Notes: generated by a model from the sequence alone, not told the origin. DNA of 64,000 nt from Ophthalmolycus amberensis (GCA_024529925.1 JAFEUB010001189.1:295001-359000); one strand, 5' to 3'; shown: positions 1 through 9,200, numbered from the stretch's first letter. A program made the numbers and translations.

Positions 1-42
1 TGTTTGTCCATCCCGTTCTGGAACACAAAAAGCGATTAATGA

Positions 43-68
43 AAGTGTGTGTGTGTGTGTGTGTGTGT
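43..68. repeat. (GT)n microsatellite
   Basis: Short uninterrupted GT run with a single interruption near its end. Other simple repeats of this kind occur throughout the window, as expected for a fish genome. Confidence 0.9.
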
Positions 69-309
69 CTGTGGATATGTTATGGCTGGACTTTTCACCT
101 GATTACACACCAGCATTATGAGGACTTAGTTGGTATATACGGACCATGCTGAGGTCCTCATAAAACAAAGAGTGTAAACGCCTTATAAGTGTCTAAATAA
201 CATACATTCTCTTAAGTCCTTCTTTACCAGTTGACCTGATTTCTGTGTATCCCTGTGTATAGAACAGCGCCTGCTATCGGCTTGACCATGCTGGTGCAGT
301 TTCATACAC

Positions 310-516
310 ATTTTGATACACACGTTAAATTTTCGCGGGCTGGTTTTACGTCGAGGTACGTCGGAGTGACGTAGGGACGTCACGTCCTGGTTTTCCGGCG
401 GGGGAGGGACGTCGGAGTGATGTAACGTTACCGACATCAAGTCCAAGGAGCCCTTTAATCACAGACAGGCATGGAAGAGACGCATGGACTCATGGAGGAT
501 TAGACACCACCACCAG
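310..516 (+). promoter_or_regulatory. Candidate promoter and 5' non-coding exon of the zinc-finger/recombinase gene
   Basis: This CpG-containing block repeats short motifs of the type gacgtcggagtgacgta and ends in a consensus splice donor (caccag followed by gtaagc at 517). An ATG at 471 opens a ten-codon frame (MEETHGLMED, then stop), and ATGs at 484 and 491 lie in other frames, so the exon probably gives untranslated leader with short upstream ORFs. The next good acceptor is tttcag at 1710-1715, just before the ATG at 1724. The transcription start cannot be seen; the left limit is arbitrary. Just downstream, 650-790 is rich in GCTAGC/GTTAGC/GAGCTAGC words, which could be intronic sequence or part of a CpG-type promoter. 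Confidence 0.35.
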
Positions 517-1062
517 GTAAGCATTTTTATTTGTAAGTATAAAACGGAGCTCGCAACAGGTGATTCGGTTAAGACTGGAGGAGATGAGACAAGTGTGAGG
601 TGAGATATGATGGCATGCTTTGTGATTTTTAAGGGCAGTTGAGCCATGTGGTGTGCTAGCTAGCGTTAGCGAACGAGCTAACATTAGCTGACGCACTATG
701 TGGCTCAACACTGGCCTTAACAATGACAACGCACGAGCTAGCGAACGAGCTCTAACTAGCGCGTTAGCGAGCTAGCGAGCTAGTGTTTTATTATAAAGTC
801 TAATGGCAGTGGGCAGGAATGTTTTTATGAATCTGTCCTTGTGACAGCGGAGCTGGATCAGTCTGTTGGAGAAAGTGCTCCGCTGTCCCTGCAGGAGGTG
901 ATGGAGACGGTGGTCCGGGTTATCCAATATGGATGATAGTGCGTTTACTCTGTGCCTGCAGAGAGGACAGTTAATCTTAGATGGTCTAATGATATTCTTA
1001 AAAAGTGAAGCAGTGTCAATTAAAAATATGAATGGAGCAGTTATGCATTTTCTTCATATTTT

Positions 1063-1605
1063 ATAAGATAAGATAGATAAGATAAGATAATCCTTTATTA
1101 GTCCCTCAGTGGGGAAATTACAGGATTACAGCAGCATTGCTCACAAGTAATATAATAAACTAAACAGTAAACAGTAAAACAGTCATAAAATAAGACAGTA
1201 AAGAAGAGTATTAAATATACCAGTATATACAGAATATACAGACGGATCAGGTAAATACTTAAACGTATTGGATATTGCACGGATTAGATAAGATATTGCA
1301 CCAGGTGAATGAATTAAAGTGTTCAGAGTGTTCAAAGTGTTCGTGTTCAAGTGTGAGTGGTCTACCGAGAGCAGTTTGTTGTGCAGCCTGACAGCAGCGG
1401 GGAGAAAGGACTTGCGGTACCTCTCCCTCAGACACCGGGGGTGAATCAGCCGGTGACTGAAGGAGCTGTGCAGAGCTGCCAGAGTGTCCTGCATGGGGTG
1501 GGAGGCGTGGCTCTTCAGGGATGAGAGCTTCGCCATCATCCTCCTGTCTCCCACCACCTCCACAGTATCCAGTGGACACCCCAGCACGTTGCTGGCCTTC
1601 CTCAC
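1063..1605 (-). mobile_element. Rex1-like non-LTR retrotransposon, 3' end fragment
   Basis: On the minus strand a frame of about 140 codons encodes the C-terminal tail of a LINE polyprotein. It has the run HSSFSHRLIHPRCLRERYRK followed by SFLPAAVRLHNKLL, a pattern typical of reverse transcriptase C-termini. The 3' untranslated end follows at 1063-1140: read on the minus strand it has a ctgctgtaat...cccca...gggactaataaagg motif and a short (ATCTT)n-like tail. The same 3' end pattern is seen in the fragment near 33.1 kb, so both belong to one family. Assignment to the Rex1/Babar group is from memory of fish LINEs. The copy is strongly 5'-truncated and is not coding for the host. Confidence 0.7.
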
Positions 1606-1715
1606 CTATATCCCAGTATATTACTGGTTTAAATGGCTATAGAATGTTTTCTGATCATGCATGTTCTATAAATAAAGATGATAATCCTGACAACCATCTT
1701 CTTTGGTAATTTCAG

Positions 1716-1829
1716 CAAAAAATATGCAACGGCGAAGACGCATAAATCCAAAGGATGATGCAAAATTCTACACTGATACTGGAGGGGACAAAGTGGGACT
1801 TGATGTCAAATACATCAATGCCTTCAAAG
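1716..1829 (+). CDS. First coding exon of the zinc-finger/recombinase gene
   Basis: A splice acceptor (tttcag, ending 1715) is followed by an ATG at 1724 and 35 codons beginning MQRRRRINPKDDAKFY and ending DVKYINAFKG across a consensus donor (gtaagt at 1830). The exon ends in phase 1. From memory, a basic RRRR run followed by DDAKFY and a K-Y-I-N segment is reminiscent of the N-terminal flank of fish SET-domain proteins in the same uncharacterised family. That is a weak recollection, and no SET domain follows here. The next clear exon (2152) needs phase 0, so a direct join gives a stop after three codons. Either an exon is missing or undetected, or translation starts at the ATG that opens the next exon. 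Confidence 0.5.
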
Positions 1830-4800
1830 GTAAGTTGAATGTTCTGATTTTGTAATCATGATTTAAGTATGAATAAACTTAACGGATATTTTTCTGTGTA
1901 CGAAATAGGCAAAAACAGTCATAACTTTCACATAATGTTACACAAGAAGCACCCAGTCTTCAATAAATATATATATGATAATATCTTTTTTTCAGGGTCT
2001 TGATAAGGAAATGCCTCTGGAAATGTTTGGGGTTCAAAACATAGTTTTACCAACAGTAGGATTGTTTCTCTCATTAAAACCCCAAATATGATCTGTAATG
2101 GTACATTACAGTTTCTCTCTATTCATTGTCCTCCTTTTTTGCCTGCTACAGATGATAACTGAGAGTGAGCTGATTGAGACTGCTGAGAGTGATGCCACTG
2201 ACAAGATTGAGACCTCTGAGGATGGCCTGACTCAAACATGTCCACAACTTGATCCCCTCAACAGGGTTGAAAAGGTAAACTTAAGTTTAATTACATTATT
2301 TGTGAAAAAACATTAAATGATGTTTCATTAGTGTGTGTGTGTGTAGTCTCCTCTTATGGTTTATAGAGACGGGTGGTATATGATGACATGAGATATTGTC
2401 TAAATATACCAATATGTTGGTTGTGTGTGTGTGTGTAGTCACCTCTTATGGTTTATAGAGACGGGTGGTATATGAGGACATGAGATATTGTCTAAATATA
2501 CCAATATGTTGGTTGTGTGTGTGTGTGTAGTCACCTCTTATGGTTTATAGAGACGGGTGGTATATGAGGACATGAGATATTGTCTAAATATACCAATATG
2601 TTGGTTGGGTGTGTGTGCAGCTGCCTGACTGTCGTATGTTTTATTGGGACAGCCATCTCATTAAATGCTTGTCCAAGTGTAAGTCAGTATTGTGTTTGTG
2701 TGTGTGTCAAGCACTTTGTTTTTTAAGAATATTTGCACAACCTGCATGTGATATGTATGTCGGTTTAACTTATCAATCATAGCTAATATAAGAACTATGA
2801 AGGCAAAAACAGTCATAACTTCCACATAATGTTACACAAGAAGCACCCAGTCTTTAATATATATATATATGATAATATCTTTTTTTCAGGGTCTTGATAA
2901 GGAAATGCCTCTGGAAATGTTTGGTGTTCAAAACATAGTTTTAGCAACAGTAGGATTGTTTCTCTCATTAAAACCCCAAATATGATCTGTAATGGTACAT
3001 TACAGTTTCTCTCTATTCATTGTCCTCATTTTTTGCCTGCTACAGATGATAACTGAGAGTGAGCTGATTGAGACTGCTGAGAGTGATGCGACTGACAAGA
3101 TTGAGACCTCTGAGGATGGCCTGACTCAAACATGTCCACAACTTGATCCCCTCAACAGGGTTGGAAAGGTAAACTTAAGTTTAATTACATTATTTGTGAA
3201 AAAACATTAAATCATGTTTCATTGGTGTGTGTGTGTGCAGTTGCCTCATATGGTGTATATGGAACAATTACAGTTCCTAAAAGAAAAATCTGATTCAGAA
3301 GGTCAATTGGAAAATGTAGGAAACTTAGTAGATGTCAATGTAAAACTGTCAGAAATAAATTATACTTTATTTTAACAGTGTCAAAATCATCACCTGGTGT
3401 GCACAACAATATCCTCCTTGGACAAGTGTGTTCATTGTGTGGGACCTGTATCCTCCTTCAAGTGGATTGGCTATGAATGCAGAGGTGAGATATTTATTGA
3501 ATTGGTACAGTTTGTCTTAGGGTATTGGGTCGGTATATTTGCTGTGTTCTAATGTACAAACCATTCTATAATGAAACACTTATGACAAATAATCCTTGGT
3601 TCACAACATAGGCTAATATATCAACTATTTCTCAAAATTGTAGGATGTGTAAACATGTGTTATGATGAAGTTGAAGTAGTTAAGAGTGTGGGATATCATT
3701 CAGATTACTTAAAGGTGTTTTATTTTGCTTCATTGGCACTGACAAGATCTGTTATGTTTTAATGCTAGAGCTTTTTCTCCAATACACCTGTTATTACACT
3801 TACAAGTGCAAACATGGGCATCAATTATCTCTTTAAAAGGGAGACTTTTTGAATAAACATGTGGTATTGAAACTTGTACTGTATATTCAAAATGTCTTAC
3901 AGGTTGTTCAGGAGTCTGGCATAAATCCTGCCTCAGAAGAATTACAAATGATAACCTCCAATACTCATCACAGGTGAGTTGGACACAGAAAACAAAGAGC
4001 ACATATGGTTTGTTGAACTCTTAACTGTCTGTAGCTGTCCATCATCACGTGAAATCCTTTGTTTTCTTACCAGTTTCTGGATCAAATATCAGATGATGAT
4101 GAGTGCATGTCCGATGAGGAATACATACCAGACTCAGAAACACAAGATGATGATTCAGATGCAAGCATCCCCATTATGCCTAGTCAGTTGAAAGCCGAAC
4201 AGATTCAAGTAAAACCAGTACTACCTGATGTTGGAACATCTTATGGGTCAGACACGAGCGTCCCAGTTGTGTCCAGTTCATTAAAAGGTTTCCCACCTCT
4301 TGAAGATCACATGGTTTCCAATGCTGCTGAAACATCTGATTCATTGAATCCTACCAAAGACTCAACAAAGGAAAAGTGTGAAGTTGCGCTTCACGAACAA
4401 CAAGTAACACATCTGACTATGACCAAAAATAATTACTGTTATGTTTGTGGTAAGCCACAAAGCAAAATTTCCCGCCATTTGAAAACACACAAGACACATG
4501 CTGAAATTGTAAAAGCATTTTCCCTCCCTGAGCACTCAAAAGAGCGCAAGATATTAGTAGAAAAGATGAGGAATAAGGGAAATTTTAGACACAACACTGA
4601 AGTTTTACAAGATGGAACAGGATCACTGAAAGTGAAAAGAAAACCAAAGGCTGAAGCACTGGCTGGAAAGTTTATTCACTGTATGTACTGTCAAGGCATG
4701 TACATTCGTAAGGAACTTTGGAGACATGCCCGCAGATGTCCCTTTAAGCCAGAAAACAAAGATGAAGAACCTGGGAGAACCAAAGTACTGGCTTTGGCTG

Positions 4801-7800
4801 AAGCTCAAGAATCTGCACTCTGTCAGCAGATCTCAAGTGGAGTGTGGAGGATCCTTAGTGTCATGAAACAGGATGCGGTTGCCTCAGTTGTGCGAAAATG
4901 ACCTCACCATTATTAATTTAGCTCAGTCACTCTATAACAAACATGGACAAGATCCTACCAAGTATGAGTACATACGACAAAAGCTCCGTGAAGTGGGGCG
5001 TTTGTTGCTATGTCTGCGTGAAGACTTCTCTGTATATAACCTAGAGGAGGCTGTTAAACCTGCTAACTTCGAGAGGGTTGTGCAAGCTGTAAAGAAAGTT
5101 TCAGGTTTTGATGAAGAAAAACACTCGTACGCAAGACCAAGCCTCGCGCTGAAATTGGGACATGCACTTCAGAAAATCTGTGACATTGTTCATTGTAGGG
5201 GCCTCATGGCAGAAGATGAAGAACTGATCAAGTCCACTGACATGTTCAAGAAGCTGTACACCACCAAGTGGTCTGAGATGGTGTCTCACAGTGCCCTGAA
5301 CACACTGAGTGATGCAAAATATAACAAGCCATCAACATTACCCTTCACTGAAGATGTTCAGAGCCTTCATCGGCACCTCGAGAAGTCTGCAGAAACTGCC
5401 TTTTGCAACTTGAAGGAGAAGGCCAGTACTCAGAACTATGCTCAACTTGCAAAGAGTACACTTACACAAATCATTGTGTTCAATCGAAGACGTGCTGGGG
5501 AGGTTTCAAAAATGCGCCTCAAAAGTTTCCATGAAAGAGACGATACAAAGCTTCATGAAGATGTTGCCATGGGGTTGTCGAAGACTGAACAGAGACTCTG
5601 CAACTATTTCAGCCCGAATCGAAATCATGGGAAAAAGGGGCAGAAAGGTTGCAGTTCTGCTCACACCAAGCATGATGGATGCTCTGTCACTCCTTACCAG
5701 TAAAAGAACAGATTGTGGTGTTTGTGCCACAAATGTCTTCCTGTTTGCAATACCCAACTCGATGAGCCACTACAGGGGACAGGACTGTTTGCGTGTTTAT
5801 GCAAGCGAGTGTGGAGCAAAGCACCCCGAGTACCTCAGGTCGACACAGCTTAGGAAACATGTCGCCAACCTCTCACAAGTCCTTAATTTGAAAAACAATG
5901 AACTTGATCAGGTTGCAGATTTCATGGGTCACGACATCCGTGTTCACCGGGATTTCTACAGATTACCAGTTCCCACAACACAACTGGCCAAGATTTCCAA
6001 ACTGCTTTTATCGATGGAGAAAGGGAATCTTTCCAGCATGCAGGGAAAATCACTGGATGAGCTTGAAGTGGAAGGTTTGTAAAGAAATTAACACTTACAA
6101 CACACCTGATACTGTTTTAAATTTTACAGGGCAAACATTGCCAGAATTATACGTTCAGATAATATCTGCAAATAATTGGTTAATCCCCACCCCCAGACAC
6201 ATACACACACTTGACAACCCCAGAATGGGTAGGAAAGGGTTAACATTTTGATAAGTAAAAATTAGCCAAATTAACCTTTCAAATTTGTTTCATAAAGCCA
6301 TTGCATTCCTCACAAAGATTAACTTTGGCTTTAGATTCTTAAAGTTTGCCCTCTCATCCAATAAGCTCCTCTTTAGTTTACACTGTGTAGCCAATTACAG
6401 AATTGTGGCCTGAAATAATGCTACCATATAATAAGCAAAAATATTTCCAACTTTGATTTGTTTTTAGTTTTTATGTGCAGCTATTCATGCGAGAACTACT
6501 AATACTATTTTCCAGATGAAATTGCATTCAGTGGCACTGAAGACGAGGACAGTGGGAGCGAATCCGATAACTGTGGCACAGCAGGCAGAGCATCAGAGTT
6601 TGGAACTAGCGAGCCTGTAGATGCTACATCTGACTCTACAATCACAGAGCAGGTCCATGACTTTGAAGATTCAGGTAGGTTCCCTCACTTTATACTTGTC
6701 GCTGTTCACCAAATGTTCTTTAAATTCAATTTGAAAATAAAGTATTGTGAAATTGTGTGTTTAGCAGGAACAGTGCCATCAGTGTCGTCCACAGTAACTG
6801 AGACCGCCCCTCTCTCTGAAGGTAAGCCAAGTTTGATGGTAGAGCACCTTTTAAAGTAGTTACATTAGACACAAAAAGGCATTGATGCAAGGTATAGAAG
6901 AAAGAAAAGGCAAAATAAGAAGACATACGATTTAAAAAGAGTGAGGAGCGCCCAAGTAGTTCACGCTAAAGTTCACTTTCAACAAAAATAAATAATAATA
7001 ATAATGCAAAATAAACATTTTAAAAAGTGATCTCGCTCTCGCTCTCTCTCTTAATTCATTGAAGATGGGATTGAAGATTGTGGTAAATATAACTAATACC
7101 AGATCTGTTAAAAAATGTATCATTATTTATAAACTAAAACATAACATGACCGTAGTGAATTTCATTATACCCCTTTCAGGCACACATACGAATGAGTCTA
7201 CTACACTCATTGGACCCATTTAAATGTTTCACCCTGATTTTCACTGTGACCAGAGACTCCTGGTCTGGTAAGAAAATTGCAGGCTTGACTAATCCTATTT
7301 AAAATATGTTGTAGTCCATACATATTTATACAGTAACCGACTGACTCACTTTTTATTGTTTTGTCTCGGCACTCTTGGAAATAGCTTTAAGCGGGTTTTA
7401 GTAATAGTTTTAAGGTTTATCAGAAGCCATAACATTCACAATGGCTAATAATACTTTATGGAAGGATTTTGAGAAGGAAGTTATCGCGGCAACAACCCCA
7501 TTATCATTCATGTACAAAACACATTAATCTCATGCAAGGAGACCGATGCATTTTACCAAATTCCGCTGCTTTCGATCTGCAGTCTCAGGACAGACACAAA
7601 CCGTTAAGTACAAAACGTTGTAGTAAATAGCTATTAGTACCAGAAATGCTGGCACTTATTTTGCTGGATGAAGTGGCATTGCGTTTCCCCTCTGTGCTAG
7701 CACCGACACTAAATCAACACAGCTGTTCAAATGAATGATAATGTCTCTCTGAATTATGCGCAATGGAAGTTCCCATTTTAAAGTGTTTGAGCATGAAAAG

Positions 7801-9200
7801 AGATGAGGGACCGAAGACTATATAGTATAATTAAAGAGTATAGTGTACAAAACATAGAATATAGTGACTTTTATTGACCTGACCTGGCTTTTTAAAGTCC
7901 TTAAAAAAAGCCCAACTTAAATTCCGCTTGCCTTTTTCCAGAGCAGACCATAGTCTGTTTGAAGGTTATGACTATTATTTTCAAGGTCAATATTGAACTT
8001 TCAGGCCCAATTCCCACTGTTAATCCAATGTGGATGTTAATTCAATAATTTTTTAAACTGTGAACTGGATCTTAATTAAAGTTCCAGTGTTGATTGTTCA
8101 TTTATTTCTTGTTATATGCCAAATATATGTAAAACAATATCAATATCCAGGTAACTTTCATCAAAATCCCCATAAAGTCCCTTTCTTTTCTCAGCAAAAC
8201 AGTTTCAAATGTTTGAAGTCTTCAAAATGTATCCGATCAAACAAGACTTTGAGCCGCGAAGTAGCCACACCAGTGATATCACCTTTTTGTTGATCTTGGT
8301 AACAATGTGGAGACAGACAACAAGAGATGTGCATTTGAATATCAGTGGGAAGAAAATGTACTTCCGCCGGTCTGCGTTGTCAGTGGCTCAGCAGAGAGCT
8401 CTAGGTACCGGTCATCTGCATGTCCTGGCTACGGTGCAGTGATACTGTGCTGTTTCAAAATCTGCAAGGTTTCCCTTCCATCTCTCTACCAACTGGTGAG
8501 GTGTGTAAAGCCAACAGTCCTCTGTAGCTCCATATCATGCTAAACTCTAAGCCTGCCCACTCTTTAGCTGTCCAATCAAATGTGAAGAATTTGATCCCTC
8601 TTGTTACTGTACACAGCTCAAATATTCTGTTTCATTGGAGATTGCGTCACAGTATAGAAGGTAAATACGGTTCACTGAGACTTTTAACTCAACATTGTTT
8701 TTTTTCTTTAATTTCCAATCTAGTGTGTTAGAGTACAGAACCAAAACAACTGAAATGGTTTCCCTCATGCACTGTAATGAGTTATTCTATTGAAATATAA
8801 AAAGGTTCAGCCACTTTAAAATGTTAAAGATGTTATCACAGTAATTTGTTGTAAGTTTTACTGCTTAACATATTCCTAAGTGTCCGTACTTGATTGCTTC
8901 ATTTTGCCAATACATTTTGTTTTCTGTTTGTGTGATCGTTTTGTCTACTTTGTATATCTTCCAGGAAAAGATGCTGGGTCCAGAAGAGGGACAAAGAAAG
9001 CGTGGTCCAAGGCTGAGGTTGCAGCAGTAATGCTGCACTTCAAAAATCACATTCGTAAAGGTCACCTGGCCTCCAAGAACGAATGCAGTCACTGCAAGTT
9101 GGTGGAAGGACCAGTCTTGGAACAAAGAACTGTGCAAAATGTCAGAGACTTCGTTCGGAATCGGGGAACAGCTGAAAAAAGACAGTCACAGAAGCTGTAA
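1724..9200 (+). CDS. Multi-exon C1/C2H2 zinc-finger gene with a tyrosine-recombinase-like (Crypton-like) domain (whole locus)
   Basis: I assembled the exon chain from GT-AG sites and phase: 1724-1829, 2152-2274, 3046-3168, 3379-3484, 3903-3973, 4074-6074, 6516-6674, 6765-6821, 8965-9200. From 2152 on every junction agrees in phase. The product would be roughly 950 residues: acidic N-terminal segments, C1-type zinc finger, acidic linker, C2H2 and C2HC fingers, recombinase-like domain with R, K, R/H, GH and Y motifs, acidic Ser-rich linker, and a basic C-terminal domain. From memory, similar uncharacterised proteins are multicopy in teleosts; I know no experimental function. A chromatin- or DNA-binding role is inference. 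Problems: two single-base insertions in the large exon, and a phase clash between exons 1 and 2. It may be a decaying family member or an intact gene with assembly indels. Confidence 0.62.
1908..2346. repeat. Tandem segmental duplication, copy A
   Basis: About 439 bp that recur almost identically at 2802-3240, 894 bp downstream. The unit holds intron sequence (a short AT microsatellite, a pyrimidine-rich tract ending tttttttcag), one complete 41-codon exon with its acceptor and donor, and a terminal GT run. Differences are scattered single bases, which suggests a fairly recent duplication. Confidence 0.9.
2152..2274 (+). CDS. Duplicated 41-codon exon, copy 1
   Basis: Acceptor gcctgctacag ends at 2151 and donor gtaaac starts at 2275, giving exactly 123 nt, phase 0 on both sides. 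It encodes an acidic segment starting MITESELIETAESDATDK and ending LDPLNRVEK. It begins with an ATG, so it could also carry an alternative start. Because the exon is a multiple of three, using copy 1, copy 2 or both keeps the frame. No domain is recognised; low complexity in E/D/T/S suggests a disordered linker. Confidence 0.6.
2332..2608. repeat. 92-bp tandem repeat, three copies
   Basis: Three near-identical units with the landmark cctcttatggtttatag at 2350, 2442 and 2534, so the period is 92 bp. Each unit contains a GT microsatellite, a tag and a segment with ggtggtatatga and ccaatatgttggtt. It lies in the intron between the two duplicated exons. A fourth GT run ending in gtgcag at 2620 may continue the array in decayed form. 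Confidence 0.9.
2802..3240. repeat. Tandem segmental duplication, copy B
   Basis: Second copy of the 1908-2346 segment in the same orientation. It ends in a GT run and gtgcag like copy A. The whole duplicated unit plus spacer has a period of 894 bp, and the 92-bp array sits in the spacer. Confidence 0.9.
3046..3168 (+). CDS. Duplicated 41-codon exon, copy 2
   Basis: Same splice sites and same length (123 nt, phase 0/0) as the exon at 2152. Only two coding differences were noticed: a silent change in the Ala codon of SDATDK and a change of the penultimate Glu to Gly (NRVEK versus NRVGK). The open frame and both splice sites are kept in both copies. The next exon (3379) starts in phase 0 and joins either copy. 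Confidence 0.6.
3379..3484 (+). CDS. Exon encoding first part of a C1-type zinc finger
   Basis: Acceptor tattttaacag ends at 3378 and donor gtgaga starts at 3485. The exon has 35 codons plus one base. It encodes HHLVCTTISSLDKCVHC and then VGPVSSFKWIGYECR. Together with the next exon this gives the spacing H-x12-C-x2-C-x13-C-x2-C-x4-H-x2-C, the ligand pattern of C1 (phorbol-ester/diacylglycerol-type) zinc fingers. The last C1 cysteine (normally x7 further) is not present. Whether it binds lipid is unknown; an atypical, structural C1 finger is more likely. Confidence 0.65.
3903..3973 (+). CDS. Exon completing the C1-type zinc finger
   Basis: Acceptor ttacag ends at 3902 and donor gtgagt starts at 3974. 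The exon starts in phase 1 and ends in phase 0. It encodes GCSGVWHKSCLRRITNDNLQ, supplying the C-x4-H-x2-C half of the finger. The intron falls inside the glycine codon between the two cysteines of the second CxxC pair. The next exon (4074) continues in phase. Confidence 0.62.
4074..6074 (+). pseudogene. Large exon: acidic linker, C2H2/C2HC fingers and tyrosine-recombinase-like domain, with two frameshifts
   Basis: Acceptor cttaccag ends at 4073 and donor gtttgt begins at 6075. The exon first encodes an acidic stretch (DDDECMSDEEYIPDSE). Next comes a C2H2 finger (CYVCGKPQSKISRHLKTH, about 4438-4491), then a C2HC finger (HCMYCQGMYIRKELWRHARRC). The following helical region resembles a core-binding domain. 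Recombinase-like motifs come after it: FNRRRAGEVSKM (arginine I, 5482-5517), GKRGRKVAVLL (beta-hairpin lysine), TQLRKHVANL (arginine II, with Thr at the usual first His), FMGH and HRDFYR (candidate nucleophile Tyr, about 5956). Frame breaks: one extra A at 4896-4898 and one extra C at 5613-5615. Without these two bases the exon is a single frame of 666 codons plus one base, matching both neighbours. The family is probably Crypton-derived; catalytic activity is unproven. Confidence 0.7.
6516..6674 (+). CDS. Acidic linker exon of the recombinase-like gene
   Basis: Acceptor attttccag ends at 6515 and donor gtaggt begins at 6675. The 159-nt exon is phase 1 on both sides and reads DEIAFSGTEDEDSGSESDN followed by a Ser/Thr-rich acidic stretch ending VHDFEDS. 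No domain; probably disordered. The join from 6074 is in phase only in the third reading frame of the large exon, which supports that frame as the genuine end of the recombinase-like domain. Confidence 0.6.
6765..6821 (+). CDS. Short Ser/Thr linker exon with NAGNAG acceptor
   Basis: A 57-nt exon, phase 1/1, reads AGTVPSVSSTVTETAPLSE and ends at donor gtaagc (6822). The acceptor is a tandem tagcag, so splicing after the first or second AG would include or omit a single alanine without changing the frame. No domain is seen. Confidence 0.5.
6822..8964 (+). other. Intron before the last exon
   Basis: About 2.1 kb with no convincing exon. One strong acceptor (cccctttcag, ending 7179) opens a 14-codon in-phase frame with a stop at 7221, which could be an alternative terminal exon. 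No recognised mobile element was seen here. Confidence 0.45.
8965..9200 (+). CDS. Last exon: basic C-terminal domain of the recombinase-like gene
   Basis: Acceptor tatcttccag ends at 8964; the exon starts in phase 1 and stops with TAA at 9198-9200. It encodes about 77 residues: a basic run GKDAGSRRGTKKAWSKAEV, then HFKNHIRKGHLASKNECSHC and a segment ending VRDFVRNRGTAEKRQSQKL. The W-S-K-A-E-V-x-A-V pattern followed by a CxxC pair and a second helical basic segment recalls the C-terminal domain that I associate with fish proteins of this multicopy family. It looks like a small helical, possibly DNA-binding domain, but no homologue could be searched. It joins in phase with the exon ending at 6821. 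Confidence 0.62.

Noticed and set aside
2332..2608. CRISPR-like array
   Set aside because: The 92-bp units are contiguous tandem repeats without unique spacers, in a vertebrate intron.
7250..7268. 14-nt micro-exon between gaccag and gtaaga
   Set aside because: Poor pyrimidine tract, and including it would put the last exon out of phase; the direct join 6821-8965 works without it.
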